Position numbers and translations under genes: made by a program. A DNA stretch of 29,197 bases, taken from the NCBI GenBank assembly GCA_043772355.1, contig JAYVGI010000460.1, positions 1-29,197 on the forward strand, given 5' to 3'. Below the pieces are notes generated by a model. The model was not told the DNA's origin. It saw only the letters and a list, made by a program, of their open reading frames with translations, and ran no database searches. The DNA comes from JAAFIP01 sp043772355. GTDB taxonomy: Bacteria > Pseudomonadota > Gammaproteobacteria > Burkholderiales > Burkholderiaceae_C. Positions 12,701-22,796 of the stretch are shown piece after piece. Positions within the stretch are counted from its first letter, which is position 1. Every line of letters begins with the position of its first letter.

Positions 12701-14092
12701 TCATGACACCGCCCATAGCGCTTGCATGGTTGCCACATAGCGCTGCGCAATCGCGTCTTTGGCCATATGCTTGCCTTGGTGCACTACCTGTTTGCCTGCT
12801 ACATACACCGCGTCGATGGCATCGCCGTCGGTGGCAAACACCAATGCGTCCAGGCTGTAGTCTGCGGGTACGCCCAGCAGGCCGGGGCACTGCCCGTTCA
12901 GCACCACCATGTCTGCCCGCGCGCCGACTATCAAGCCTTGCTTGCCCAAACCCGCTGCCCGGCCCCCGCCTGCCAGCGCCGCGTCAAACAGGCGTTGTGC
13001 GGTGGATTGCGCGCCCAAGGCAGGTGCCGCGCATACGTTGCGCTGCTGCAAGTGCAGGCGCTGGCCGTAGTCGAGCCAGCGCAGCTCTTCGCGCCAGGTG
13101 CGGCACACATGGCTGTCTGAGCCGATGGCCGTGCTTATGCCTGCTGCGAGCCAACGGGGTACATCGGTGAGGCCGTCGCCCAAGTTGGCTTCAGTGCCAG
13201 GGCAGATCACCAACTGTGCGCCTGTCGCGGCTACGGCATCTATTTCTTGCGCGGTGCTATGTGTGGCGTGGACTAGATGCCAACGCTCGTCGAGCAGGCC
13301 TTGCGCACACAGCCACTGCACTGGGCGCTGGCCGGTGCTGGCAAGGCAATCGGCGACCTCGGCGGTTTGCTCGGCTACGTGAATATGCAAGGGACAGTTG
13401 GTCTCTGCCAAGAGTTTTTTAAGTTGGCGAATGGACTCTGGGGTTGCGGCACGCAGGGAGTGGATGGCCGCGCCTGCATTGACCAGCGGCGCGCCTGAGG
13501 CGGTCACTGCTTTGATCAGCTTGGCCACCCACGCAGCGTCGGTAGCAAAGCGTTGTTGATCATTACGCAATGCAGGCAATGCAAACCCGGCCCGCTCATA
13601 CAAGGTGGGCAATACCGTCAGGCCTAGCCCGGCTTGGCTTGCTGCCTGCGTTAAGGCCCATGTCATGGCATACGGGTCGGCATAGGGCTGGCCACCCGGC
13701 GCATGGTGCAGGTAATGGAACTCGCACACCTGGGTATAGCCGCCCTCCAGCAGCTCGGCATACAGCTGTGCGGCGATGGCTTGCAACTGCGCGGGAGTCA
13801 CGCGATTAGCTACGCCATACATGCGCTCGCGCCATGACCAAAAGTTATCCTCAGCACTGTGCCTGCGCTCGGCCATGCCCGCAAAGGCGCGCTGAAACGC
13901 GTGGCTGTGGGCGTTGACCAAGCCGGGCAAGACAGGCGCTTTCAAAATCGTAGCGCCTTGCGCAGGTGCTGCAAAACCTATTTGTATGTCAGACCAGCAT
14001 CCCGAAGCATCTACCCTGAGCAACACGTCACGCTGCCAAGCCCCAGCTACCCACGCCTGCGGAGTCCAAAACGCTCGCTGCACATCAGCCAT
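12701..14092 (-). CDS. hutF: formimidoylglutamate deiminase
   Basis: 463 residues from the ATG at 14092, which overlaps the end of hutG by eight bases; an ATG four codons earlier is possible. It is an amidohydrolase-fold enzyme: the metal motif NAHSHAFQRAF near the N-terminus, HVAEQTAEV (His and Glu), HATH and GSDSH in the expected order, plus the family-typical FWSWRERMY. It removes ammonia from N-formimino-L-glutamate to give N-formyl-L-glutamate. With hutG it forms the two-step ending of the histidine pathway (the route that ends in formate rather than formamide). It is the last gene of the leftward hut unit, and its neighbours confirm the assignment. Confidence 0.95.
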   Translation of the reverse strand: MADVQRAFWTPQAWVAGAWQRDVLLRVDASGCWSDIQIGFAAPAQGATILKAPVLPGLVNAHSHAFQRAFAGMAERRHSAEDNFWSWRERMYGVANRVTPAQLQAIAAQLYAELLEGGYTQVCEFHYLHHAPGGQPYADPYAMTWALTQAASQAGLGLTVLPTLYERAGFALPALRNDQQRFATDAAWVAKLIKAVTASGAPLVNAGAAIHSLRAATPESIRQLKKLLAETNCPLHIHVAEQTAEVADCLASTGQRPVQWLCAQGLLDERWHLVHATHSTAQEIDAVAATGAQLVICPGTEANLGDGLTDVPRWLAAGISTAIGSDSHVCRTWREELRWLDYGQRLHLQQRNVCAAPALGAQSTAQRLFDAALAGGGRAAGLGKQGLIVGARADMVVLNGQCPGLLGVPADYSLDALVFATDGDAIDAVYVAGKQVVHQGKHMAKDAIAQRYVATMQALWAVS

Positions 14093-14882
14093 GCGGCACC
14101 ACACTGGCCAGCAGGCTGGTCAAACTCTGCAACAAGGGATGGATGCGCGCTTGGCGCTGCGCGTCCAGCACATAGGGCGGCGACTCGTGCATGTAGGTGC
14201 TCCAGCACATCTCTAGCTGCACGGCGTGGATGCCCTGCTCTGGCCGCCCGTACTGCCGCGTGATGTAGCCGCCCTTGAAGCGGCCATCCATCACATGGCT
14301 AAAGTCGCTCTGCCCCGCCAGTAACTGCGCTACGCCTTCGCGCAGATTGACCGCACAGCTTGCGCCATTAGCGGTGCCGATGTTCAGGTCTGGCAGTAGC
14401 CCATCAAACAACCAAGGCACTTGTGACTTGATGCTGTGGCCGTCAAACAGCACGGCGTAGCCGTGCAGCGCCTTGATGCGCGCCAGCTCGCTGGCCAGCG
14501 CCGCGTGGTAAGGCTGCCAATACTGGGCGATACGCTGGGCCACTTGCTGCGCATCGGGCGCGCAACCCGGCTTGTAAATGCTGTCGCCATAAAAATCGGT
14601 CACTGGGCACAGCCCTGTGTTGTTGGCGTCGGGGTACATGGCCGCGCCATCGGGCGGGCGGTTCAGGTCAATCACATAGCGTGAATGTTGGGGCACCAAC
14701 AGGCTGGCGTTTTGCGTTTTCACGTAGTCGTACAGCACGCCAAGATGCCAGTCGGTGTCGGCTACTTGCAGCGCTTTGGTGGTGAGCAAGCTGCGCATGC
14801 CATCGGGGATATGTGTACCCGCATGGGGCACGCTCACCAGCAAAGGGCTGGTGCCTTGGTGCAGTGTAAAAACTTCACTCAT
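14085..14882 (-). CDS. hutG: N-formylglutamate deformylase
   Basis: 265 residues from the ATG at 14882. That ATG overlaps the stop codon of hutI by four bases (ATGA), which fixes the start; the longer in-frame extension upstream lies inside hutI. N-formylglutamate amidohydrolase features are present: VSVPHAGTHIP, the block SRYVIDLNRPPDG, FDGHSIKS and VQLEMCWSTYM. It hydrolyses N-formylglutamate to glutamate and formate, the final step. It is a metal-dependent cytoplasmic enzyme. It sits between hutI and hutF with overlaps on both sides. Confidence 0.95.
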   Translation of the reverse strand: MSEVFTLHQGTSPLLVSVPHAGTHIPDGMRSLLTTKALQVADTDWHLGVLYDYVKTQNASLLVPQHSRYVIDLNRPPDGAAMYPDANNTGLCPVTDFYGDSIYKPGCAPDAQQVAQRIAQYWQPYHAALASELARIKALHGYAVLFDGHSIKSQVPWLFDGLLPDLNIGTANGASCAVNLREGVAQLLAGQSDFSHVMDGRFKGGYITRQYGRPEQGIHAVQLEMCWSTYMHESPPYVLDAQRQARIHPLLQSLTSLLASVVPHG

Positions 14883-16123
14883 ACGGGGTATTCCTTTCCT
14901 GCCACCACCCGCGCACTGCACGGGTTGCGGCCAAACCAATAGGCTAATTCTCTGGGGTGCGCCACTTGCCACACGGCAAAATCTGCGCGCTGGCCTGCCA
15001 CTAGCTGACCACGACCCTTCAATCCTAGCGCCTTTGCAGCATGCACCGTCATGCCGCGTACAGCCTCCAACGGAGTCATTCTGAACAGCGTGCAGGCCAT
15101 GTTCAGCATGAGCAGGGGCGACAAGGTGGGCGACGAGCCGGGGTTGTGGTCAGTTGCAATAGCTATCGGCACACCCGCATCGCGCAAGGCTTGCACAGGC
15201 GGCAGCTTGGTCTCACGCAAAAAGTAGTACGCCCCCGGCAGCAGCACGGCCACCGTGCCCGATTGCGCCATGGCGGCAATGCCTTGGCTGCTCAGGTGCT
15301 CCAAGTGGTCACATGACAGCGCGCCGTAGCTGGCGGCCAGCGCCGCGCCATCCTGGTCGCTCAGTTGCTCGGCATGCAGCTTCACGGGCAGGCCCAGCGC
15401 GCGCGCGGCCACAAACACCCGCTGGGTTTGCTCCCGGGTAAAGCCAATGGTGTCGCAAAATACATCCACCGCGTCCATCAAACCTTCTGCATGCAAATGG
15501 GGCAGCCATGCGCACACCGCGTCGATATAGTCGTCCGCCCGTCCTGCATATTCGGGCGGCAGGGCGTGGGCCGACAAGCAGCTAGTTTGCACGGTGAGCG
15601 CCAATTGCTGGCCCAATTGCCTCGCCACCCGCAGGCAGCGTGCCTCATGCTCCAGGCTCAGGCCGTAGCCGGATTTGATCTCTACCGTACACACGCCCTC
15701 ACGCATCAGCGCCAGTGCGCGCTCGGTGGCGCTGGCTAGCAGTTGCACGTCGCTGCTGTCCCGCGTGGCAGCCACCGTGGAGCGAATGCCGCCCCCCGCG
15801 CGTGCGATATCTTCGTAGCTGGCACCTTGCAAGCGCAGCTCAAACTCGTGCGCGCGGTGGCCACCATAGACCAAGTGGGTGTGGCAGTCGAGCAAGCCCG
15901 GCGTGAGTAGCGCGCCTTGCAGGTCATGTTCTTCGGATACCTGGGCGCGCAAATCAGAGGGCACGGCGGCGCGTTCGCCCACCCACACCATACGCTCGCC
16001 ATGGGTAAGCACGGCACCGTCGGGGATAAAGCCCCACTCGGCTGCGTCGCTCTTGCCTGTAGATGGCCCTGCCGCGCTGCACAGGGTCGCCACGCTGGCG
16101 TACTGCCATAAAGCCAGTGTCAT
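14879..16123 (-). CDS. hutI: imidazolonepropionase
   Basis: 414 residues from the ATG at 16123, which overlaps the hutD stop by four bases. Amidohydrolase-fold motifs are in order: the metal pair in DCHTHLVYGGHR, the substrate loop EIKSGYGL, the ligand KLHAEQLSD, SCDHLEHLS, and the late ATDHNPGSSP. It opens the imidazolone ring of 4-imidazolone-5-propionate to give N-formimino-L-glutamate, the third step. Length and motifs are normal for the family and nothing is missing. Confidence 0.96.
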   Translation of the reverse strand: MTLALWQYASVATLCSAAGPSTGKSDAAEWGFIPDGAVLTHGERMVWVGERAAVPSDLRAQVSEEHDLQGALLTPGLLDCHTHLVYGGHRAHEFELRLQGASYEDIARAGGGIRSTVAATRDSSDVQLLASATERALALMREGVCTVEIKSGYGLSLEHEARCLRVARQLGQQLALTVQTSCLSAHALPPEYAGRADDYIDAVCAWLPHLHAEGLMDAVDVFCDTIGFTREQTQRVFVAARALGLPVKLHAEQLSDQDGAALAASYGALSCDHLEHLSSQGIAAMAQSGTVAVLLPGAYYFLRETKLPPVQALRDAGVPIAIATDHNPGSSPTLSPLLMLNMACTLFRMTPLEAVRGMTVHAAKALGLKGRGQLVAGQRADFAVWQVAHPRELAYWFGRNPCSARVVAGKEYPV

Positions 16124-16725
16124 AAAGTCTCCTTGCGCACCTGCGCGCCCAGCCACCACGCGCCTGTCAGCGGCGTTGGCGGTGCATCGGCTGGCGCGTC
16201 ACAGATAAACCGCCAAGCCGACCCCGTTGCATTGGCGGTCCACAAAAAATCATACGCTGCCAACCGCTGCTCGTGAAAGTCATCACACCATACCCCAGCA
16301 GCGGTGGTGAACAAAGCCCGCAGTGGCTTGCAGCTTTGCCATGCCACACCAGGGCTTACTGGCTGCATGCAGCCTTGTGCAGCATCACTGCCCCGCAGCA
16401 TCAAGTTCATATCTTGTGTAGCGCCCTCCAGCAAGCGGCAAAAAGGTGCGGCAGCGCCATCAAACTGCAAGGCCTCGCTCGCGAGCGTCTGCATCACCTG
16501 CTGGTCCGCAAACTGCAGCCCTACCCCCGCGCCCTGCACTACGCCAAACCAGCGCTGCACATCGGGGAATGCCGAGAACGCGCCGTCTTGCACAATGTCG
16601 GCCAGGCTGATGCGCACCAGCCAGCTCTGAGCTGATGGCCAGGCCAACAGCTCGCGCGTGATGCCCCCGCCATTGCGCCAGGGCTGGGGCGGCACATCGA
16701 GGGCGTGAATGATGGAGACGGTCAT
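16120..16725 (-). CDS. hutD: HutD/Ves family protein
   Basis: 201 residues, the usual size for HutD. The start WRNGGGITRELLAWP and SWLVRISLADIVQDGAFSAFPDVQRWFGVVQG are hallmark blocks of this cupin-like family, and DMNLMLR lies in the middle. HutD is widespread in hut operons. It has been proposed to bind a pathway intermediate and limit over-activity of the operon; a catalytic role has not been shown. Four-base overlaps with hutC upstream and hutI downstream indicate coupled translation. Confidence 0.93.
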   Translation of the reverse strand: MTVSIIHALDVPPQPWRNGGGITRELLAWPSAQSWLVRISLADIVQDGAFSAFPDVQRWFGVVQGAGVGLQFADQQVMQTLASEALQFDGAAAPFCRLLEGATQDMNLMLRGSDAAQGCMQPVSPGVAWQSCKPLRALFTTAAGVWCDDFHEQRLAAYDFLWTANATGSAWRFICDAPADAPPTPLTGAWWLGAQVRKETL

Positions 16726-17474
16726 GGCTTGAACTGCCCCTGCAAACTGTAGCGCCCGCCGGGGTGCACCAGGCGGGCAAAGGTGATGGGCGTGTTGCGG
16801 CTCACGGTACGGCGCTGCACGATCAGGCAGGGCTCGGTGGCGGCAATACCCAGCAGTTTGGCTTCTTTCTTGGTTGGCGCGGCAGCGTCAATCGAATACT
16901 GCGCTTGCCACAGGGGAGCTACTTGCAGCAGATATTGCGTAGGCGTTATTTGTGTGAAATCCACTTCCAAATAGCCCGGTGCGCGCGCCGGGTTCACATA
17001 GCGGTCTTCACATTGCAAGGCCACCCCGTTGTCAAAATGCACGATGAGGGTGTGGAACACCGGCGCGCCCTCGGGCAGGCCGATGCGCGGCGCCAAAGCG
17101 CTGGCTACCGTCTCGGCACGCTGCAAGTGCACCACGGCGTGGTGGTGGTGGCCGCGCGACTCGATCTCTTCATGTAAATCGCGGATCGTCAGGCTCGACG
17201 ACAACCGGTTCATTGGCGCTGCAAAAGTGCCCACACCTTGCACCCGGTTGACCATGCCAGCGTCGTTCAGCTCACGTAATGCGCGGTTCACCGTCATGCG
17301 GCTCACACCAAACTGCGCCACCAGCACCGCCTCAGAGGGCATCAACGCGCCGGGCACATAGCGGCCCTGCTCCATGGCTTGCACCAAATAGTCTTTCACT
17401 TTTTGGTATTGGGCGCGCGGCGGCAGGTGGGCAGCGGCGCTATGGGGCGCAGCAGCAGGCACGGTTTTGGGCAT
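16722..17474 (-). CDS. hutC: histidine utilisation repressor, GntR/HutC family
   Basis: 250 residues. The winged-helix DNA-binding domain (about 22-88) has LMPSEAVLVAQFGVSRMTVNRALRELNDAGMVNRVQGVGTF, typical of GntR regulators. The UTRA ligand domain (about 95-245) has VFHTLIVHFDNGVALQCEDRYVNP and the family end ARLVHPGGRYSLQGQF. HutC proteins bind urocanate, which releases them from DNA. It is the first gene of the leftward unit and divergent from hutU, so it can control both units from the shared 95-base region. The N-terminus carries an Ala/His-rich extension of about 20 residues before the domain. Confidence 0.95.
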   Translation of the reverse strand: MPKTVPAAAPHSAAAHLPPRAQYQKVKDYLVQAMEQGRYVPGALMPSEAVLVAQFGVSRMTVNRALRELNDAGMVNRVQGVGTFAAPMNRLSSSLTIRDLHEEIESRGHHHHAVVHLQRAETVASALAPRIGLPEGAPVFHTLIVHFDNGVALQCEDRYVNPARAPGYLEVDFTQITPTQYLLQVAPLWQAQYSIDAAAPTKKEAKLLGIAATEPCLIVQRRTVSRNTPITFARLVHPGGRYSLQGQFKP

Positions 17475-17507
17475 GGTGGGTACACATCAAACTAGGGTTT
17501 ATCTTAC

Positions 17508-17536
17508 TTGACCTTACTTGTATGTACAAGTACATT
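17508..17536 (+). promoter_or_regulatory. hutU promoter with probable HutC operator
   Basis: A perfect inverted repeat lies at 17516-17531: acttgta, two bases, tacaagt. It occupies the 17-base spacer between a -35-like TTGACC (17508-17513) and a -10-like TACATT (17531-17536), upstream of hutU. The half-site ttacttg also occurs once more just to the left (17504-17510). A GntR dimer bound here would block the rightward promoter and probably the divergent leftward one. The palindrome is directly visible; HutC binding is inferred from position. Confidence 0.8.
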
Positions 17537-17569
17537 GGGTGGGAGTTTTTTTAAAGCTAGCAGGTCACC

Positions 17570-19285
<1,716 letters not shown>

Positions 19286-19310
19286 GCGTGCAACTCACCA
19301 CGCGACTACC

Positions 19311-20849
19311 ATGCGACTAACCCCCGGCCAGCTCACGCTAGAGCAATTGCAAAGCATCCATGCAGAGGGCGTGCCGCTAGAGCTTGCACCCGAGGCACGC
19401 ACGCAAATCCGCGCCAGCGCCCTGGTAGTGCAGCGCGCTGCCGATGGTGATGCCCCGGTGTACGGCGTGAACACTGGCTTTGGCAAGCTGGCCCACCAGC
19501 GCATCAGCAAAGCGCAGCTAGCCACCTTGCAGCTCAACCTCATCCGCTCGCACAGCGCAGGTGTGGGCGCGCCCCTGGCAGCGCCCGTGGTGCGCCTGAT
19601 GCTGGCCACCAAGGCCGCCAGCCTGGCACGCGGCTACTCTGGCGTGCGCGAGGTAGTGATAGACACCCTGCTGGCCGTGTACAACGCTGGTTTGGTGCCT
19701 TATGTGCCTTCGCAAGGCTCGGTCGGTGCATCGGGCGACTTGGCACCGCTGGCGCACATGACGCTGGCCTTGATCGGTGAAGGCGAGATGCTGGTGGACG
19801 GCCAACGCATCAGCGCGGCGAACGCGTTACAACAAGCAGGCATTGCACCGCTTACGCTGCAAGCCAAAGAAGGCCTGGCGCTCATCAACGGCACCCAAAC
19901 TTCGACCGCGCTCGCCCTACACGCTTTCCTGATTTTTGAGCCTGTACTCGAAGCCGCACTGGTGATCGGCGCACTCACGGTCGATGCCGCACGAGGCAGC
20001 GACGGCCCATTTGACCCGCGCATCCACGCCGTGCGCGGCCAGCCCGGCCAGATCGACGTGGCGCAGTACTACCGGGCCCTGCTCGCAGGCAGCGCCATCC
20101 GCCAGTCGCACCTGCGGGGGGACGACCGCGTGCAAGACCCGTACTGCCTGCGCTGCCAGCCGCAAGTAGTAGGCGCCTGCCTGGACCAGTTGCGCCACGC
20201 CAGCCTGGTGCTGCTGCGCGAGGCCAACGCCGTCACCGACAACCCGCTGGTGTTTGCAGGTGACGGCGCGATGGTCTCGGGCGGCAACTTCCATGCCGAG
20301 CCGGTAGCCCTGGCCGCCGACGGCATGGCGCTGGCCATTGCCGAGGTGGGTGCGATAGCCGAGCGGCGCATTGCCATGCTGATCGATAGCGGCGTCTCAC
20401 TCCTGCCGCCCTTCCTTACCCAGGACGCGGGGCTGAACAGCGGATTCATGATTGCGCATGTCACCGCCGCCTCGCTCGCCTCAGAAAACAAGTCCCTCGC
20501 TCACCCAGCCAGTGTGGACAGCCTGCCCACCAGCGCCAATCAGGAAGACCATGTCTCCATGGCCACCTTTGCCGCGCGGCGCTTGCAGCCGATGGTGGCC
20601 AACACGGCACATATCTTGGGCATTGAGCTATTGGCCGCAGCGCAGGGCATCGATTTTTTGCGCCCCCTGCAAAGCTCGGCACCGCTCGAAGCCGTGCATG
20701 CTTTGCTGCGCCGCACCGTAGCCACCATGGCACAAGACCGCTACCTGGCCCCTGACATCGGAAAGGCCACTGCCTTGGTGCAAGATGGTTCATTAGCGAA
20801 CATCTTGCACGGGTTACCCCGATTGCCCAAGCTATGGGTTCCCATCTAG
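19311..20849 (+). CDS. hutH: histidine ammonia-lyase
   Basis: 512 residues from the ATG at 19311 (MRLTPGQLTLEQLQSIH is the usual family start); the open frame upstream overlaps hutU in another frame and is not used. The MIO prosthetic group would form from Ala140-Ser141-Gly142 within GSVGASGDLAPLAHM. Other family blocks are YGVNTGFG with its Tyr, GTQTSTALALHAF, QDPYCLRCQPQVVG, DNPLVF, and NQEDHVSMATFAARR. It deaminates histidine to urocanate, the first step and the source of the hut inducer. The tail NILHGLPRLPKLWVPI seems slightly longer than usual. It begins 25 bases after hutU. Confidence 0.97.
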   Translation: MRLTPGQLTLEQLQSIHAEGVPLELAPEARTQIRASALVVQRAADGDAPVYGVNTGFGKLAHQRISKAQLATLQLNLIRSHSAGVGAPLAAPVVRLMLATKAASLARGYSGVREVVIDTLLAVYNAGLVPYVPSQGSVGASGDLAPLAHMTLALIGEGEMLVDGQRISAANALQQAGIAPLTLQAKEGLALINGTQTSTALALHAFLIFEPVLEAALVIGALTVDAARGSDGPFDPRIHAVRGQPGQIDVAQYYRALLAGSAIRQSHLRGDDRVQDPYCLRCQPQVVGACLDQLRHASLVLLREANAVTDNPLVFAGDGAMVSGGNFHAEPVALAADGMALAIAEVGAIAERRIAMLIDSGVSLLPPFLTQDAGLNSGFMIAHVTAASLASENKSLAHPASVDSLPTSANQEDHVSMATFAARRLQPMVANTAHILGIELLAAAQGIDFLRPLQSSAPLEAVHALLRRTVATMAQDRYLAPDIGKATALVQDGSLANILHGLPRLPKLWVPI

Positions 20850-20893
20850 CATTCGCCCGCTGTGTTCTTTTTTATCCCCCTTAGGAGTTGTCC

Positions 20894-21856
20894 ATGAAAG
20901 TATCTCGTTTGTTAAAACCCTTGTGCATTGCCATCGCTGCTACGTCCTTTGCTGCTGGCGCGTTGGCCCAAGAAACTAAAGTCGCCGTGGGCCTCTCAGG
21001 CTGGACCGGCTTTGCGCCGCTGACGTTGGCCAAAGAAGCGGGCCTGTTTAAAAAGCATGGCCTGGACGTATCGCTCAAAAAAATTCCCCAAAAAGACCGC
21101 CACCTGGCCATCGCCTCCGGTGACATTCAGTGCGCCGCCACTACGGTAGAAACCTGGGTCGCCTGGAACGCCAACGGCGTGCCCACCACGCAAATCTTCC
21201 AGCTCGACAAAAGCTATGGCGCTGACGGCATGGTGGTCAAGCCCGGCATCACCAAGATTACGGATCTGAAGGGCAAAACCGTCGCCTCCAGCGCGCCCGG
21301 CACCGCCCCCTACTTTGCGCTGGCCTGGATGCTCAAGAAAAACGGCATGAGCGTGAAAGACGTGACCGTCGTTAACCTGGAACCCCAAGCCGCTGCCAAC
21401 GCCATCATCGCAGGCACTGCGGGCGTAGACGCCGCCATGACCTATGAGCCCTACTTGTCGGCTGTGCGCGCCAAACCAGAGGCAGGCAAGATCATCGCCA
21501 CCACACTCGACTACCCGATGGTGATGGACACCTTTGGCTGCACGCCGAAGTTTTTAAGCGAGAACCCCAAGGCCGCCAAGGCCCTGGCTGACGCGTATTT
21601 TGATGCCATCGCCATGATCAAAGCCGAGCCAAAGAAGAGCTTTGAAATCATGGGTGCCGACATTAAGCAAACGGGTGAAGCCTTTGAGAAAAGCCAGGCT
21701 TACCTGCGCTGGCAAGACCGCGATGCGAATGCCAAGTTCTTTGCCGGTGAGCATGCGGCGTTCAGCAAAGAGGCGGCTGATTTGCTGCTCGAAGCTGGCA
21801 TTATCAAAGCCATTCCTGATTTGAGCAAGCTGGCCGATACGCGCTTTTTGAAGTAA
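20894..21856 (+). CDS. ABC transporter substrate-binding protein, SsuA/TauA/NMT1-like
   Basis: 320 residues from the ATG at 20894, six bases after TTAGGAG (20881-20887); a TTG two codons earlier is too close to that site. The signal peptide is clear (MKVSRLLKPLCIAIAATSFAAGALAQ, cut before ETKVAVG). The mature part follows the NMT1/SsuA type: KVAVGLSGWTGFAPLTLAKEAGLFKKHGLDVSL, then the exchange strand TTVETWVAW, DLKGKTVASSAPGTAPYFAL and AAMTYEPYLSA. The family binds aliphatic sulfonates, taurine, pyrimidine precursors and other small compounds. Directly behind hutH and in front of the permease and ATPase genes, it may bind histidine, urocanate or a related imidazole, but the sequence alone does not show this. 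Confidence 0.9.
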   Translation: MKVSRLLKPLCIAIAATSFAAGALAQETKVAVGLSGWTGFAPLTLAKEAGLFKKHGLDVSLKKIPQKDRHLAIASGDIQCAATTVETWVAWNANGVPTTQIFQLDKSYGADGMVVKPGITKITDLKGKTVASSAPGTAPYFALAWMLKKNGMSVKDVTVVNLEPQAAANAIIAGTAGVDAAMTYEPYLSAVRAKPEAGKIIATTLDYPMVMDTFGCTPKFLSENPKAAKALADAYFDAIAMIKAEPKKSFEIMGADIKQTGEAFEKSQAYLRWQDRDANAKFFAGEHAAFSKEAADLLLEAGIIKAIPDLSKLADTRFLK

Positions 21857-21872
21857 CGTTATCGCCTGCTTT

Positions 21873-21947
21873 AGGTAACGCGAAAAACGCAAAAATAACG
21901 CAAAAAACGCAGAAAAAAAGTCCGCTGCAATTTTGGCGTTACCTGTA
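21873..21947. repeat. inverted aggtaacgc motif and A-rich repeats before the permease gene
   Basis: aggtaacgc at 21873-21881 is inverted at 21936-21944. A third copy (tacaggtaacgc, 22759-22770) lies just before the ATPase gene; it is the exact reverse complement of 21936-21947 over 12 bases. Between the first two lie several aacgcaaaaa direct repeats. The structure may affect message stability or expression between the genes; there is no T tract to suggest a terminator. Confidence 0.55.
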
Positions 21948-21963
21948 CTTCGAACCTCTATTC

Positions 21964-22743
21964 ATGAAACCACTCACACCTGTTGCACCCGCCACCCGCA
22001 TCTGGCTTGGGGTTTCGTTTTTTATCGTCTTCGTAGCGGCGTGGGCGTTCGCCACGCTGGGCGGTTTTGTCAGCAAAACCTTTTTAGCCGACCCGATCAC
22101 CATGGTGCAGTCGGGCTACACCCTCATCACGCAAATGGGCTTTATGAAAGACATTGGCATGACGGTGTGGCGCGTGGTGGGCGGCTTCGTCATCGCGGCT
22201 TTCTTCGCTATTCCGCTGGGCGTAGCCATGGGCACCTACAAGCCGATTGAGGCGTTTTTTGAGCCCTTTGTGTCCTTTGCCCGCTATCTGCCAGCCAGCG
22301 CCTTCATCCCCCTGCTCATCTTGTGGGTCGGTATCGGCGAGGCGCAAAAACTCTCGGTCATCATCATTGGCAGCTTCTTCCAACTGGTGCTGATGATCGC
22401 CGTGGTGGTGGGCAACACCCGGCGTGATTTGGTAGAGGCCGCCTACACCCTGGGCAGCACCGATGCCAGCCTGGTTAGGCGCGTGCTCATCCCCGGCGCA
22501 GCGCCCGAGATTGCCGAAATATTGCGCATGGTGCTGGGCTGGGCCTGGACGTATGTCATCGTGGCCGAGCTGATCGGCGCGTCGTCGGGCATTGGCCACA
22601 TGATCACCGACAGCCAGGCGCTGATGGCCACTGACCAGATCATCTTCGGCATCATCGTCATCGGCCTGATTGGGCTGGCCAGCGACTTGGCTTTCAAGTG
22701 GTTCAACCGCGGCCAGTTTGCGTGGGCGCAGCTGGGGCGCTGA
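21964..22743 (+). CDS. ABC transporter permease, SsuC/TauC-like
   Basis: 259 residues with about six hydrophobic segments, starting with IWLGVSFFIVFVAAWAFATL. The binding-protein-dependent transport motif is present in the cytoplasmic loop as EAAYTLGSTDASLVRRVLIPGAAPEI, which docks the ATPase. The segment ARYLPASAFIPLLILWVGIGEAQK is typical of nitrate/sulfonate/taurine-type permeases. It lies 107 bases after the binding protein, a longer gap than the rest of the unit and occupied by an inverted repeat. It forms the membrane channel of the importer. Confidence 0.93.
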   Translation: MKPLTPVAPATRIWLGVSFFIVFVAAWAFATLGGFVSKTFLADPITMVQSGYTLITQMGFMKDIGMTVWRVVGGFVIAAFFAIPLGVAMGTYKPIEAFFEPFVSFARYLPASAFIPLLILWVGIGEAQKLSVIIIGSFFQLVLMIAVVVGNTRRDLVEAAYTLGSTDASLVRRVLIPGAAPEIAEILRMVLGWAWTYVIVAELIGASSGIGHMITDSQALMATDQIIFGIIVIGLIGLASDLAFKWFNRGQFAWAQLGR

Positions 22744-22796
22744 GTTGAGATTCAGAAATACAGGTAACGCATGATCCATCCAAAGAAAGACCTTAC

